A stretch of 64,000 nucleotides of DNA from an uncultured Pseudomonadales bacterium (lineage in GTDB: Bacteria > Pseudomonadota > Gammaproteobacteria > Pseudomonadales > Azotimanducaceae), in assembly GCA_951813295.1 (NCBI GenBank), contig CATOTI010000002.1, positions 1,612,001-1,676,000 on the forward strand. Direction: 5' to 3'. Of the stretch, positions 1 to 8,066 are shown one piece after another. The number at the start of each line of letters is the position of its first letter. The first letter of the stretch is position 1. The position numbers and the translations under genes are program-made. The notes beneath the pieces were generated by a model that saw nothing but the letters and a program-made list of their open reading frames with translations, had not been told where the DNA came from and searched no databases.

Positions 1-469
1 TCATGCCGTACCGGATCACCCGGTTACCGCCGGCATTCGTCGCGATGTTGCCGCCGATCGTGCAACTCCCGCGCCCGCCGATATCGAGCGGATACATAAG
101 GCCGACGTCATCGGCTGCCTCTTGCACGGCCTGCAGGACAACGCCCGCTTGCAGCGTCATCGTGCGATCGACGACGTTGATGTCCTCGATGGCGTTCAAT
201 CGCTCCAACGAGACCACCACGTCGTCCGGTGCGGTGATCTGTGCCTCCACGAGGCCCGTCAATCCACCGTGCGCGATCACGGTCTGATTCGCGGCATAAC
301 ACAGCTTCATCACGGCGCTGAGTTCATCCGTGCTGCGCGGCCGGATGATCGCTTTCGCTTGAATCGTGTCCGACCGCCAGATACCGGCGGAGCGCGACGA
401 TACGGCGTCGCCCGTCAGAACGCCCGTTTCGCCGACGATGCCGACGAGCTCGTCCAGCAGATTACTCAT
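1..469 (-). CDS. FAD-binding oxidase, glycolate/D-lactate dehydrogenase type (partial, N-terminal part)
   Basis: Only the first 156 residues are in the window; the gene runs off the left edge. The translation starts MSNLLDELVGIVGETGVL and contains the PCMH-type FAD-binding core. IIRPRSTDELSAVM is followed by HGGLTGLVEAQ and by GGRGSCTIGGNIATNAGGN, the pyrophosphate-binding loop typical of GlcD/DLD-type flavoproteins. These enzymes oxidise 2-hydroxy acids such as glycolate, D-lactate or 2-hydroxyglutarate; the substrate cannot be assigned from this fragment. The ATG is preceded by GGAGG at a 5-base spacing, which fixes the start. It is transcribed divergently from the methyltransferase gene that begins at 609. 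Confidence 0.9.
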   Translation of the reverse strand, partial: MSNLLDELVGIVGETGVLTGDAVSSRSAGIWRSDTIQAKAIIRPRSTDELSAVMKLCYAANQTVIAHGGLTGLVEAQITAPDDVVVSLERLNAIEDINVVDRTMTLQAGVVLQAVQEAADDVGLMYPLDIGGRGSCTIGGNIATNAGGNRVIRYGM

Positions 470-608
470 GCCTTCCTCCATGCTTGATGGCCGTCGTCTG
501 GCCCCCCATACGACGTCTGAGCCGCGAGCATAGGCGATCTGCGGGCATTGGGGCCATCGAGGCGTCCCCGCGGCGACCGCACGTGGGCGTCTCTGTCACC
601 ATTAGGAG

Positions 609-1187
609 ATGCCGACTTTCGACAAGCAATACTACGACCGCTACTACCGTGATCCCGCGACTCGCGCGGCTGACGCAGACGACTACCAGCGCCAGGCACG
701 CTTCATCCATGCGTTCCTCGAATTCGTGGATGTGCCCGTCGAATCGATTCTCGACATCGGCTGCGGACTCGGCGGATTACTGCGCGCTCTGACGAAGCAC
801 TACCCGAATGCATCCGTTCTCGGGGTCGAAGCGAGCGAATACATATCGGTAAGTGAAGGCTTCGAGCACGGTGCGTTACCGGGCTATCAGCCGGAACGGT
901 CGTTTGATCTGGTGATCTGCCACGATGTCCTCGCCTACCTCAGTGATGACGAGGCAGCTCAGGCCATCGACGAGATCGGCAGCTATACCGAACGCGCGCT
1001 CTTTTTCGGCGCGATGACGACGGACGATTGGCTGATGTGTGACACCGAACGCACAGACCCGGACGTCATGACCCGCAGCGTCGAATGGTACCGGCGGCGT
1101 CTGGGAAAACATTTCGATCCGATCGGCGGCGGTGTGTGGCTAAAGAAACCCCACGACGCACTGCTCTGGCATCTGGATCGGGTCTAG
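609..1187 (+). CDS. class I SAM-dependent methyltransferase
   Basis: 192 residues. ILDIGCGLGGLL (about residues 44-55) is motif I of Rossmann-fold methyltransferases, with an acidic residue after the second strand (LGVEAS). FDLVICHDVLAYL (about 98-110) is the motif IV/post-I region. The N-terminus is rich in Tyr and charged residues (FDKQYYDRYYRD), as in many small cytosolic methyltransferases of unknown substrate. The purine-rich AGGAG abuts the ATG with no spacer, which is unusual. No other in-frame start nearby looks better because the next residues already belong to the conserved N-terminus. The substrate is unknown. Confidence 0.85.
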   Translation: MPTFDKQYYDRYYRDPATRAADADDYQRQARFIHAFLEFVDVPVESILDIGCGLGGLLRALTKHYPNASVLGVEASEYISVSEGFEHGALPGYQPERSFDLVICHDVLAYLSDDEAAQAIDEIGSYTERALFFGAMTTDDWLMCDTERTDPDVMTRSVEWYRRRLGKHFDPIGGGVWLKKPHDALLWHLDRV

Positions 1188-1249
1188 GCGTACGAGCCCT
1201 CGTCGATGTGGGCCCAAGATCATTGGCTAGAGCCGCGTGTTCTTGCGAC

Positions 1250-1591
1250 CTAGCCCATCAAGAACCGATGCGGTCGCCGCGTCGGCGACTGCGGTCCGCG
1301 GCTGGGTAAACCGCCGTCGAGCTGGCACGAACGCATGGTCGTCTGCTTGTCGGGGTTGCGCACATCCTCGTCCGGGATGACGAACTTACGATCATTGAGC
1401 CCGCCGAAGCACATGAGCACGCGCGGCGAAGCCCCGGTGTCCGCCGATTCGCCGGCTGACTGGCGGGCAATGGCTTCGTCATGAGCCGTCACCGTCGAGC
1501 CGTCGCCGGCAAACGTCGTCTGCGCAGCAATTGCCAACGTCAAAAACACCGCCCGCGAGCGGACGCAACGAATCAGAGGGGTCTCAAGCAT
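1250..1591 (-). CDS. small exported hypothetical protein
   Basis: 113 residues. The N-terminus has basic residues (RCVRSR), then a hydrophobic stretch (AVFLTLAIAAQTTFA) ending in an Ala-X-Ala-like site, consistent with a signal peptide cut near residue 28. The remainder is polar, with two cysteines (in VLMCFGG and RSCQLDG) that could form a disulfide. I recognise no family. The gene is convergent with the methyltransferase and divergent from the lipoprotein gene at 1763. Because it is short, it could be a chance frame. The signal-peptide-like start is the main support. Confidence 0.5.
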   Translation of the reverse strand: MLETPLIRCVRSRAVFLTLAIAAQTTFAGDGSTVTAHDEAIARQSAGESADTGASPRVLMCFGGLNDRKFVIPDEDVRNPDKQTTMRSCQLDGGLPSRGPQSPTRRPHRFLMG

Positions 1592-1681
1592 CGGCGCAAA
1601 CTACGCGCCGAATGTGACGTTTCGATGACTGATTTCATCCTCGCGGAACTGGGCGCGCGACCATTAGGAAGAAATGACCTA

Positions 1682-1711
1682 TTGACGAGGCCACAATCTA
1701 CGGAATATTGT
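1682..1711 (+). promoter_or_regulatory. putative sigma-70 promoter for the lipoprotein gene
   Basis: A TTGACG -35-like hexamer (1682-1687) and a TATTGT -10-like hexamer (1706-1711) are separated by 18 bases in an AT-richer pocket about 50 bases upstream of the lipoprotein gene at 1763. Inferred from consensus match only. Confidence 0.4.
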
Positions 1712-1762
1712 TCCTATCCCCATGGCGAGAGCCATTAGAAAGAATGCTTAGAGGAGGTAGGA

Positions 1763-2032
1763 ATGGGGACAAAAATCAAAACGTTAGTGAGTGTCTCGCT
1801 CGCCTTTTTAGTTGTCGGCTGTGCGAGCACCCCCACCAACGAATCGACGATGAGTCCTACGCACAAGTGGGTGCCATCGGAGTCCGTGACGCGCGCCGAG
1901 TACAACTGGGACCACAGCAATTGTATCGACGCGAGCCAGGTCGAAGTAGACGGCACCACGCGGTCGGACCCCACCTTCGTCGCCTATCAGGAGTGCATGA
2001 GCGAACGCGGCTATACGCTCGCCACCTACTGA
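1763..2032 (+). CDS. small lipoprotein
   Basis: 89 residues. A short basic start is followed by a hydrophobic stretch and a lipobox LVVGC near residue 20, so the mature protein should be a lipid-anchored polypeptide of about 70 residues. Two further cysteines (SNCIDAS and QECMSERG) could pair. An excellent Shine-Dalgarno (AGAGGAGGT) lies 5-6 bases before the ATG. The gene has its own candidate promoter and a strong terminator, so it is probably a monocistronic, well-expressed unit. The EC-X-x-RGY ending (ECMSERGY) resembles other small envelope lipoproteins of Gram-negative bacteria, but no function can be assigned. Confidence 0.85.
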   Translation: MGTKIKTLVSVSLAFLVVGCASTPTNESTMSPTHKWVPSESVTRAEYNWDHSNCIDASQVEVDGTTRSDPTFVAYQECMSERGYTLATY

Positions 2033-2039
2033 TTCCCCC

Positions 2040-2075
2040 AACCGCCGAACGCGTCATCGTGATCGGCGGTTTTTT
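2040..2075 (+). terminator. Rho-independent terminator after the small lipoprotein gene
   Basis: A perfect 9-bp stem (AACCGCCGA at 2040-2048 pairing with TCGGCGGTT at 2063-2071) with a 14-base loop is followed by a run of six T (2070-2075), eight bases past the lipoprotein stop codon. Confidence 0.85.
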
Positions 2076-2090
2076 CGATTCTCCCCGCCG

Positions 2091-2858
2091 CTAGCCGATC
2101 CCACGCCGCGAAGCCGGGTAGCGGCACCTCTCGAGTGACGCCTCCCGAACCCAGATCGCGCCGACGCGCGATGTAGGAGACCAGGTCGCGGTCGACCGAC
2201 GCGGCAGCCGCCATCGCGTCGCGAGCTTGCGACGGTCGTTTCGACACCAATGCCGCTGGAGTTCACCCGGAACTGCAGCCACGGCGCTGATCGAGTAATC
2301 GAGCGCGATCTCGATCATTTCCGGTAAATCCCCATGACGCACTTCGATCGGCAACCGTGATCCGACCCCATCGGCCGAAGCGCCGAACGTCGGCACGAGG
2401 TCGTGCACGGGCAAGTGACCCACGGCATCAGTCTCCAAGCGATAGCGAACGACGAGGGTCTCCCCCGGTGCAAGCGGGCGCAGCGGCTGCACGCGCCACG
2501 TTTCTCCCGCGCCCGAAACGGACCACTCGGTTGCGATGGCGATCGCACGATCAAGTTCTCGACGACCGGTCCCGATCAGCTGCACCCGGAGGCCACGAGC
2601 GAAACTGAGGCACCATGCCGGAATCGCCCGTTCGGCTCGTGACCGCAGAACACCACGCATCTCGACGACGACGCGCTCTCGCCATTCGATTTCAAACGCG
2701 AGCCGTGACCAATGGAGATCAGCCGTCGTACATGCGAGCGGAGAGGAGGGCAACCGAGGTCGACTGGCCTCCCACTCGGCCACGTGAACGAAGAGCCACC
2801 ACCCGATCGCCATCCAGAGCGCCACGGTGACGATGGTCGGCGAGGGTTCGTCATACAC
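2091..2858 (-). CDS. membrane-anchored hypothetical protein, possibly frameshifted at its 3' end
   Basis: 255 residues from a GTG start. There is one N-terminal membrane segment (IVTVALWMAIGWWLFVHVAEW, about 9-29). The long soluble part contains beta-strand-like segments such as GETLVVRYRLETD and IEIALDYSISAVA. I do not recognise the family; it is not a typical SURF1, SCO or CtaG. The last 60 residues are rich in Arg and Trp and read less naturally than another minus-strand frame over 2250-2100 (RDLVSYIARRRDLGSGG, then PLPGFAAWDRLAAG), which has codon use closer to the neighbours. A one-base indel near 2250 is possible. It lies downstream of the oxidase operon but is separated from it by a terminator. 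No good ribosome-binding site is visible at the GTG. Confidence 0.5.
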   Translation of the reverse strand: MYDEPSPTIVTVALWMAIGWWLFVHVAEWEASRPRLPSSPLACTTADLHWSRLAFEIEWRERVVVEMRGVLRSRAERAIPAWCLSFARGLRVQLIGTGRRELDRAIAIATEWSVSGAGETWRVQPLRPLAPGETLVVRYRLETDAVGHLPVHDLVPTFGASADGVGSRLPIEVRHGDLPEMIEIALDYSISAVAAVPGELQRHWCRNDRRKLATRWRLPRRSTATWSPTSRVGAIWVREASLERCRYPASRRGIG

Positions 2859-2950
2859 CGGGTCAGGTTAACGGCCACCCGATAACGGTGGCGCGAGCCG
2901 ATCGAGCAGATCCGCGTAGGAGATCGTCTCGAACGAATGCCGCCCAGAAC

Positions 2951-2977
2951 GAAAACCGGCCGCACAGGGCGGCCGGT
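2951..2977 (-). terminator. Rho-independent terminator of the cytochrome oxidase operon
   Basis: A perfect 9-bp GC-rich stem (ACCGGCCGC at 2955-2963 and GCGGCCGGT at 2969-2977) with a 5-base loop. On the minus strand it is followed by TTTT (2952-2955). It lies about 50 bases after the stop of the subunit IV gene. Confidence 0.85.
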
Positions 2978-3026
2978 CTCACCGTTCGCTCGGTACTGGT
3001 GCTAGGCGCAGTACCTGTTCGTCACA

Positions 3027-3422
3027 TCAGTGGCCGGCGTGAATCACCGGCTCGGGCGACGGATAGGCCTCTTCGCCGAAGTAGACGATACGCGTGAGCC
3101 AGGTGTAGTCCGCCTCCATGGCCATCAGCCACACCAGCACGAGGAGTAACACCGGTGGCACGAGCAACGCATAGATCAGCGCTTTTCGCTCGTAACCGAG
3201 GTGCATGAAGATCGCGACGATGAAGCCGGCTTTCAGGAGCATGAAGATGATGATCAGGGACCATCGCAACATGCCCTGCAATTGCGCGTAATCGACCCAG
3301 TACGAAAAACCGGAGATGACGAAAAGCAGGATCCAGATCCACCAATACAGGCCAATGGACGGCCCGTCGTGATGGCCGTCGTCGTGGTGATCGTCGTGTT
3401 GTGCGACCGCTGGTTCTGACAT
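3027..3422 (-). CDS. cytochrome c oxidase subunit IV (caa3-type, prokaryotic COX4 family)
   Basis: 131 residues. A His/Asp-rich N-terminus (HDDHHDDGHHDG) precedes three membrane segments: IWILLFVISGFSYWV, WSLIIIFMLLKAGFIVAIFMHL and ALLVPPVLLLVLVWLMAM. The FMLLKAGFIVAIFMHLGYE segment is the hallmark of bacterial subunit IV (CyoD/CtaF-like), which supports assembly and stability of the oxidase in the inner membrane. It is the last gene of the operon, 9 bases after ctaE, and is followed by the terminator at 2951-2977. The His-rich N-terminus might bind metal, but this is speculation. Confidence 0.9.
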   Translation of the reverse strand: MSEPAVAQHDDHHDDGHHDGPSIGLYWWIWILLFVISGFSYWVDYAQLQGMLRWSLIIIFMLLKAGFIVAIFMHLGYERKALIYALLVPPVLLLVLVWLMAMEADYTWLTRIVYFGEEAYPSPEPVIHAGH

Positions 3423-3431
3423 GGATCCCCC

Positions 3432-4094
3432 CTACCAGAGATAGAAGAACGCGAAGATAAAGACCCACACGAGGTCGACGAAGTGCCAATAGAGCCCCGC
3501 GATCTCGATGATCGAGTAGTCCGTATTGTCGTAATCGCCGCGGTGGAGCTTACGGGCAATGATCAAGAGATAGATCACGCCGCAGGTCACGTGGAAGCCG
3601 TGGAATCCCGTGACCATGAAGAAGATCGATCCGAACTGGGCCGCGCCCCATGGATTCTCCCAGGGCCTGACGCCTTCGGAGATGAGCTTCGACCACTCGA
3701 AGACCTGCATCCCGACGAACACGGCGCCAAAGAAAGCCGTCGCACAGATCAGTTTCACGGCGAGGGAGATATTGCGCCGATAGCCGTTGTTCACGGCCAT
3801 CGCCATCGTCCCGCTCGACGTAATCAGGTCGAACGTCATGATCGCGATGAGAATCAATGGGATCGGCTCGGACCCGAACATCGACAACGCGAAGATCTCA
3901 CTCGGCGACGGCCAGGGCTCGGCCGTCGTCATCCTCACGGTCATATAGCCGACGAGGAAACACGTAAATATGAACGTGTCCGAGAGCAAGAAGATCCACA
4001 TCATCGCCTTGCCCCACGGCACACCCTTGAATGCCGTGATATCGGACGACCAGTCCTGGACCAGCTCCGACTGTGTCGCTGTCGCTTCCGCCAT
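3432..4094 (-). CDS. ctaE: cytochrome c oxidase subunit III
   Basis: 220 residues with about five membrane segments, the short form usual in caa3/bo3-type oxidases (the mitochondrial form has seven). Diagnostic stretches are MMWIFLLSDTFIFTCFLVGY, VKLICATAFFGAVFVGMQVFEW, FMVTGFHGFHVTCGVIYL and the C-terminal AGLYWHFVDLVWVFIFAFFY. Subunit III has no redox centre and stabilises proton uptake by subunit I. The gene is 64 bases downstream of ctaD and 9 bases upstream of subunit IV. The ctaG (Cox11) gene that often lies between ctaD and ctaE in Proteobacteria is absent here. Confidence 0.95.
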   Translation of the reverse strand: MAEATATQSELVQDWSSDITAFKGVPWGKAMMWIFLLSDTFIFTCFLVGYMTVRMTTAEPWPSPSEIFALSMFGSEPIPLILIAIMTFDLITSSGTMAMAVNNGYRRNISLAVKLICATAFFGAVFVGMQVFEWSKLISEGVRPWENPWGAAQFGSIFFMVTGFHGFHVTCGVIYLLIIARKLHRGDYDNTDYSIIEIAGLYWHFVDLVWVFIFAFFYLW

Positions 4095-4158
4095 TACCTA
4101 CCTTCCCTCTCGATTCCCTAAACGACGGCGCATGTGATTTGCGCCGTCTGTTATGTCC

Positions 4159-5892
4159 CTACGCTTTCGGCGGGACGGTCTGCGGAATGAAATCTTCCTT
4201 TTCGCCCGGCACGCTGAAGTCATACGGCCAGCGATGCACCGTTGGTAACTTGTCGCCCCAGTTGCCGTGCACCGGCGGTGTCTGCGGCGTCTGCCACTCG
4301 AGCGACGTCGCACCCCACGGGTTCGGGCCCGCCTCCTCACCGTTCCGGTAGCTCCAGAACAGGTTGTAGATATAGAGGAGTTGGGCGGCGCCGACGATGA
4401 ACGCCGCGATAGTAATGCCCTGGTTCAAGAGCTCGGCGCTCGCCGGATAGTAGAGCGCATCGCCATTCTCGTAGTAGCGCCGCGGCACGCCGATGAAACC
4501 GAGATAGTGCATCGGGTAGTAGATCAGGTACGTGCCGATGAACGTGATCCAGAAATGAATCTGGCCGATCGTGTCGTTCAACATGCGTCCCGTGATCTTC
4601 GGGTACCAGTGATAGATCGCGCCGAAGATCACGAGGATCGGCGATACGCCCATCACCATGTGGAAGTGGGCTACGACGAAGTAGGTATCCGACAACGGCA
4701 CGTCGACGATCACGTTGCCGAGGAATAGACCGGTCAGGCCACCCACGACGAACGTCAGAATGAAGCCAATGCCGTAGAGCATCGGTACCGTCATTTTGAT
4801 GTTCGCCTTCCACAGCGTAATGGTCCAGTTGTAGACCTTGATCGCCGTTGGCACCGCGATGATGAGCGTCGTCGTCGCAAAGAAGAATCCGAACCACGGG
4901 TGCATGCCCGAGACGTACATGTGATGCGCCCAGACGATAAAGCTCAGGACGCCGATGGCGACGATGGCCCAGACCATCATCCGATAGCCGAAGATGTTCT
5001 TGCGCGCGTGCACGCTCAGGAGGTCGGAGACGACGCCGAAGGCTGGCAACGCCACGATGTAAACCTCGGGGTGGCCGAAGAACCAGAAGAGGTGCTGGAA
5101 CAAGAGCGGGCTACCGCCGTTGTAGTCCGGCAGATCCGGATCGAGTGCGGAGACGATCGCCGGCATGAAGAAGCTCGTCTCGAGTAACCGGTCGAGCATC
5201 ATCATGATCGCGCTCACAAAGAGCGCCGGGAAGGCCAGCAGACCGAGAACCGTCGCCATGAAGATGCCCCAGATCGACAGCGGCATGCGCATCAGCGTCA
5301 TGCCGCGCGTGCGCGCCTGGAGGATCGTGGTGATGTAGTTGAGGCCGCCCATGGTGAACGCGATGATGAAGATCGCGAGCGAGACGAGCATCGTGATGAT
5401 GCCGCCGTCGATACCCGGCGTACCGGCGAGAATCGCCTGCGGTGGATAGAGCGTCCAACCGGCCCCGGTGGGCCCGCCGGGGACGAAATACCCGGCGAGC
5501 AGGACGATCACCGACAGGAAATAGACGTGATAGCTCAGCATGTTGACGAAGGGGAACGCCATGTCCCGTGCGCCCAACATGAGTGGAATCAGATAGTTAC
5601 CGAACGCGCCCAGCAGGAAGGCGGTCAGTAGATAGATCACCATGATCATGCCGTGCATGGTCACCGCCTGGTAGTAGAGCTCAGGCGTGATCCATTCCGC
5701 CGCGCCGGGAAAACCGATCTGCAGCCGCATGATTTGCGAGAGCACGAGGGCGACCATGCCGACGCTGATTGCCGTGATGCCGTATTGCACGGCAATCACT
5801 TTGTGGTCCTGACTGAACCAGTATTTCTCGAGCCAACTATGCGGGTGATGAAGCTCGAGACTCTCCTGATAGGGTACTTCTGCCTGTGCCAT
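4159..5892 (-). CDS. ctaD: cytochrome c oxidase subunit I
   Basis: 577 residues, 12 membrane segments expected. All key residues of an A1-type haem-copper oxidase are present: haem a ligands H80 (VTMHGMIM) and H411; haem a3 ligand H409 (VVAHFHMVMG); and CuB ligands H274 of GHPEVY, H323 and H324 (WAHHMYVSG). E276 and Y278 of HPEVY mark the D-channel glutamate and the cross-linked tyrosine. N99, D110 and N117 give the D-channel entrance, and K352 in PTAIKVYNW the K-channel. The enzyme reduces O2 to water while pumping protons. The sequence after HPEVY reads ALPAFGVVSD, slightly unlike the common PGFGIIS. Confidence 0.97.
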   Translation of the reverse strand: MAQAEVPYQESLELHHPHSWLEKYWFSQDHKVIAVQYGITAISVGMVALVLSQIMRLQIGFPGAAEWITPELYYQAVTMHGMIMVIYLLTAFLLGAFGNYLIPLMLGARDMAFPFVNMLSYHVYFLSVIVLLAGYFVPGGPTGAGWTLYPPQAILAGTPGIDGGIITMLVSLAIFIIAFTMGGLNYITTILQARTRGMTLMRMPLSIWGIFMATVLGLLAFPALFVSAIMMMLDRLLETSFFMPAIVSALDPDLPDYNGGSPLLFQHLFWFFGHPEVYIVALPAFGVVSDLLSVHARKNIFGYRMMVWAIVAIGVLSFIVWAHHMYVSGMHPWFGFFFATTTLIIAVPTAIKVYNWTITLWKANIKMTVPMLYGIGFILTFVVGGLTGLFLGNVIVDVPLSDTYFVVAHFHMVMGVSPILVIFGAIYHWYPKITGRMLNDTIGQIHFWITFIGTYLIYYPMHYLGFIGVPRRYYENGDALYYPASAELLNQGITIAAFIVGAAQLLYIYNLFWSYRNGEEAGPNPWGATSLEWQTPQTPPVHGNWGDKLPTVHRWPYDFSVPGEKEDFIPQTVPPKA

Positions 5893-5992
5893 TAGACTCT
5901 CCGTCTCTCACCCGAGGCGCGACCGCGAGTGTACGCGACCCCCTCGATTTGATCTTTAAACTTCATGTACATCATCGAGTTTCTCTCGCCCC

Positions 5993-7108
5993 CTACGCGT
6001 CGTCTTGCGGGCTGGTTTCGAAGCGGATGTACTCGATGAGCGCGGCCATGTCTTCGGCCGACAAGGCATATGGAATCATCGCCGCGGGGAAACCTTCGAC
6101 CACCTTCGCGTTGGGTTCACGAATCGACTCTTCGAGGTAAGCCTCGTCGACGACGACGCTCGATCCATCCGACATCGATCGGGTACTACCCCAGAGGTTC
6201 TGCCAGGTCGGGCCGACGGTCTGGGAGCCGTCGAGCGTGTGGCAGGCGAAACAGCCGTTCGTTTCTGCGACCTCGCGTCCGCGATCGGCGACCGGATTCG
6301 ACGGCCTGTTGGCGACACCCGACTTCAGTTCAGCCCAGGTCGGATGAGAGTCCAACCAGCGATCGAAGTCCTCAGGCGTCGCGATCGTCATCTTGCCGCG
6401 CATGTTGTAGTGGCCGTTGCCGCAGAGTTCGGCACACAGCACTTCGTATTCACCGAGCTTGGTCGGCTCGAACCAGAAGTAGGTGATCATGCCTGGCACC
6501 GAGTCCATCTTGGCGCGGATGTCCGGCACCATGAAATCGTGCAGTACGTCGGTCGAACGGAGCAGGACTTTGATCGGCTGATTGAGCGGTACGTAGAGGT
6601 GCGGGCTCTGTACCAGAACGTCGTCTTCGCCGTTCGGATCGTTGTCGTTCATGCCGAACGGGTTGTCGAAGGACATGTTCCTCGCGTGCACGGTGCCGAG
6701 CTTGCCGTCCGCCCCGGGGAAGCGATAAGCCCAGCGCCATTGCGACGCGACCACTTCGACCTCGCGCGCATCGTCCGGCACGTTGACGTAGTCCTCCCAG
6801 ACGAGCAATCCGGGTGCGAGCATCGCGACGACGCCGACCGTCGTGACCATCGTCAGCCAGAACTCGAGCCGCTCATTTTCCGGCTCGTAGTCGGCGCGGT
6901 TGTCTTCGCGATAGCGGAACTTCCACACGCAGTAGATCAGGAAGAGGCTGACGAGGACGAAGACGATGCCCGTCACGACGAAGGTGATGTTGACCGTCAG
7001 ATCGATGCCACCCCAGTTCGATGCAATCTCGGGGAAAGCCCAGGGGTTCCAGATCCCCAAGGCCACGGACCCGACAACTATCACGATAAGAACGATGACC
7101 ATTAACAT
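5993..7108 (-). CDS. ctaC: cytochrome c oxidase subunit II with fused cytochrome c domain (caa3-type)
   Basis: 371 residues. Hydrophobic segments lie at about 1-20, 41-62 and 86-104. The periplasmic cupredoxin domain carries the CuA site: H190, then C225-x-E227-x-C229-xxx-H233-xx-M236 (CAELCGNGHYNM). The C-terminal 100 residues form a class I cytochrome c with haem motif CFACH (286-290) and a likely axial Met at 344 (FPAAMIPY). This fusion defines caa3 oxidases, where electrons pass from the attached cytochrome to CuA. It is the first oxidase gene of the operon, 66 bases after the tlpA-like gene and 100 bases before ctaD. Confidence 0.96.
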   Translation of the reverse strand: MLMVIVLIVIVVGSVALGIWNPWAFPEIASNWGGIDLTVNITFVVTGIVFVLVSLFLIYCVWKFRYREDNRADYEPENERLEFWLTMVTTVGVVAMLAPGLLVWEDYVNVPDDAREVEVVASQWRWAYRFPGADGKLGTVHARNMSFDNPFGMNDNDPNGEDDVLVQSPHLYVPLNQPIKVLLRSTDVLHDFMVPDIRAKMDSVPGMITYFWFEPTKLGEYEVLCAELCGNGHYNMRGKMTIATPEDFDRWLDSHPTWAELKSGVANRPSNPVADRGREVAETNGCFACHTLDGSQTVGPTWQNLWGSTRSMSDGSSVVVDEAYLEESIREPNAKVVEGFPAAMIPYALSAEDMAALIEYIRFETSPQDDA

Positions 7109-7174
7109 GTCAGCCGGACCCCTCTTGCACCTTGTTACGTTCTCGCACTGTCTACCTACTCGTTTGGTCTACAA

Positions 7175-7702
7175 CTACCGATTCGCGGCTTCGTCGACCA
7201 AAGCCGTCACTTGCTCGGCCATCGCGTCGAGATCATCGACGATCCAGCCCCGATGCGCCGCTCTCACGACGCCCTCGCGATCGATCAAAAACGACGTCGG
7301 CATCACCGAGACACCGTACCGCCCTTTGAGGCTGAGCGCCGCATCGGAGACGACCGGAAACGTCACGGGATGTTTCTTGAGGAAACGCCGCGCATCGTCG
7401 GCGCTATGTTCCAGATTGATTCCGATCACTTCGAACTCTTCCCGCGGCAAGCGCTCGCGCAACGCATCAAGTTGCGGAAACGACTCTCGACAAGGTGCGC
7501 ACCAGGAACTCCAGAACTCGAGATAGACCACCTTGCCGTGGAATTCCTCGAGTGAGATTAGGCGTCGCTCGGCAAGCGCCGGTAACGTGAACGCGGGTGC
7601 GGTATCCCCCGGCTGAAGCACGCGCGTCGCGGACGCTCCACTTGCACTGCTCGCGATCAAAGCGATCGCGAAGAGCCAACCCCAATATTTGGCCTGACGC
7701 AC
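7175..7702 (-). CDS. TlpA/ResA-like periplasmic thioredoxin-fold protein
   Basis: 175 residues. A signal peptide or N-terminal anchor (about 1-25, ending SGASA) is followed by an AhpC/TSA-redoxin fold: PAFTLPAL, then the active site WCAPC with C68 and C71, and the cis-proline loop SVMPTSFLID. ResA/TlpA proteins keep apocytochrome haem-binding cysteines or the CuA cysteines reduced. Its place 66 bases upstream of ctaC, on the same strand, fits a role in maturing the CuA site or the CFACH cytochrome domain of that subunit. The link is inferred from context; general peroxiredoxin-like redox work is the alternative. Confidence 0.88.
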   Translation of the reverse strand: MRQAKYWGWLFAIALIASSASGASATRVLQPGDTAPAFTLPALAERRLISLEEFHGKVVYLEFWSSWCAPCRESFPQLDALRERLPREEFEVIGINLEHSADDARRFLKKHPVTFPVVSDAALSLKGRYGVSVMPTSFLIDREGVVRAAHRGWIVDDLDAMAEQVTALVDEAANR

Positions 7703-8066
7703 GTTTCTGCTGCGGGAGCCCCCCTCTTTTATCCGAAGCCAACGGGTTTCCGGCCTGTTATTGGCCGCGGATCCCGCCGCATTTCGGGTTGTAGTTTTCT
7801 GCGCTCTTTTCTAACGCTTTCGCTGGCGCGGTAGAGCGCTCTTTCTTTCGCTGCCGGACCCCATCGAAAGAGCCGGCTCAACGGGGGCGCATGTTACTGG
7901 AAAGCATGCATTCTTCAAGGCGGAAACTACCTTTAGGAATGGCCCGAAACGCCGCGTCGAATAGGCCGACGCGCAGGAGGATGCCGGCGCTCGGGTAACG
8001 AACGACGCCGGGTCGGCAACGGCCAGCGGCCCGGCGAAGAGGTACGCATACGCGTTCGGGGTCGAC
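7703..8066. other. intergenic region with one inverted repeat, no gene seen
   Basis: 364 bases between two minus-strand genes. I see no convincing short reading frame and no tRNA-like or riboswitch-like structure. The only clear structure is an 8-bp perfect inverted repeat GCTCTTTC/GAAAGAGC (7838-7845 and 7866-7873) with a 20-base spacer, with no T-run on either side. It could hold the promoter of the tlpA-cta operon, which must start here, but no consensus promoter stands out. Confidence 0.5.

Noticed and set aside
3483-4121. Open frame of 212 codons on the plus strand, antisense to ctaE
   Set aside because: It is a GC-rich coding shadow. The minus-strand frame has the full subunit III signatures.
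6005-7105. Open frame of 366 codons on the plus strand, antisense to ctaC
   Set aside because: The opposite frame has the CuA and haem motifs. The antisense frame is rich in Arg, Asp and His with no family signature.
7838-7873. Inverted repeat considered as a terminator
   Set aside because: There is no T-run on either strand, and it is not positioned after a gene end in a way that suggests termination.
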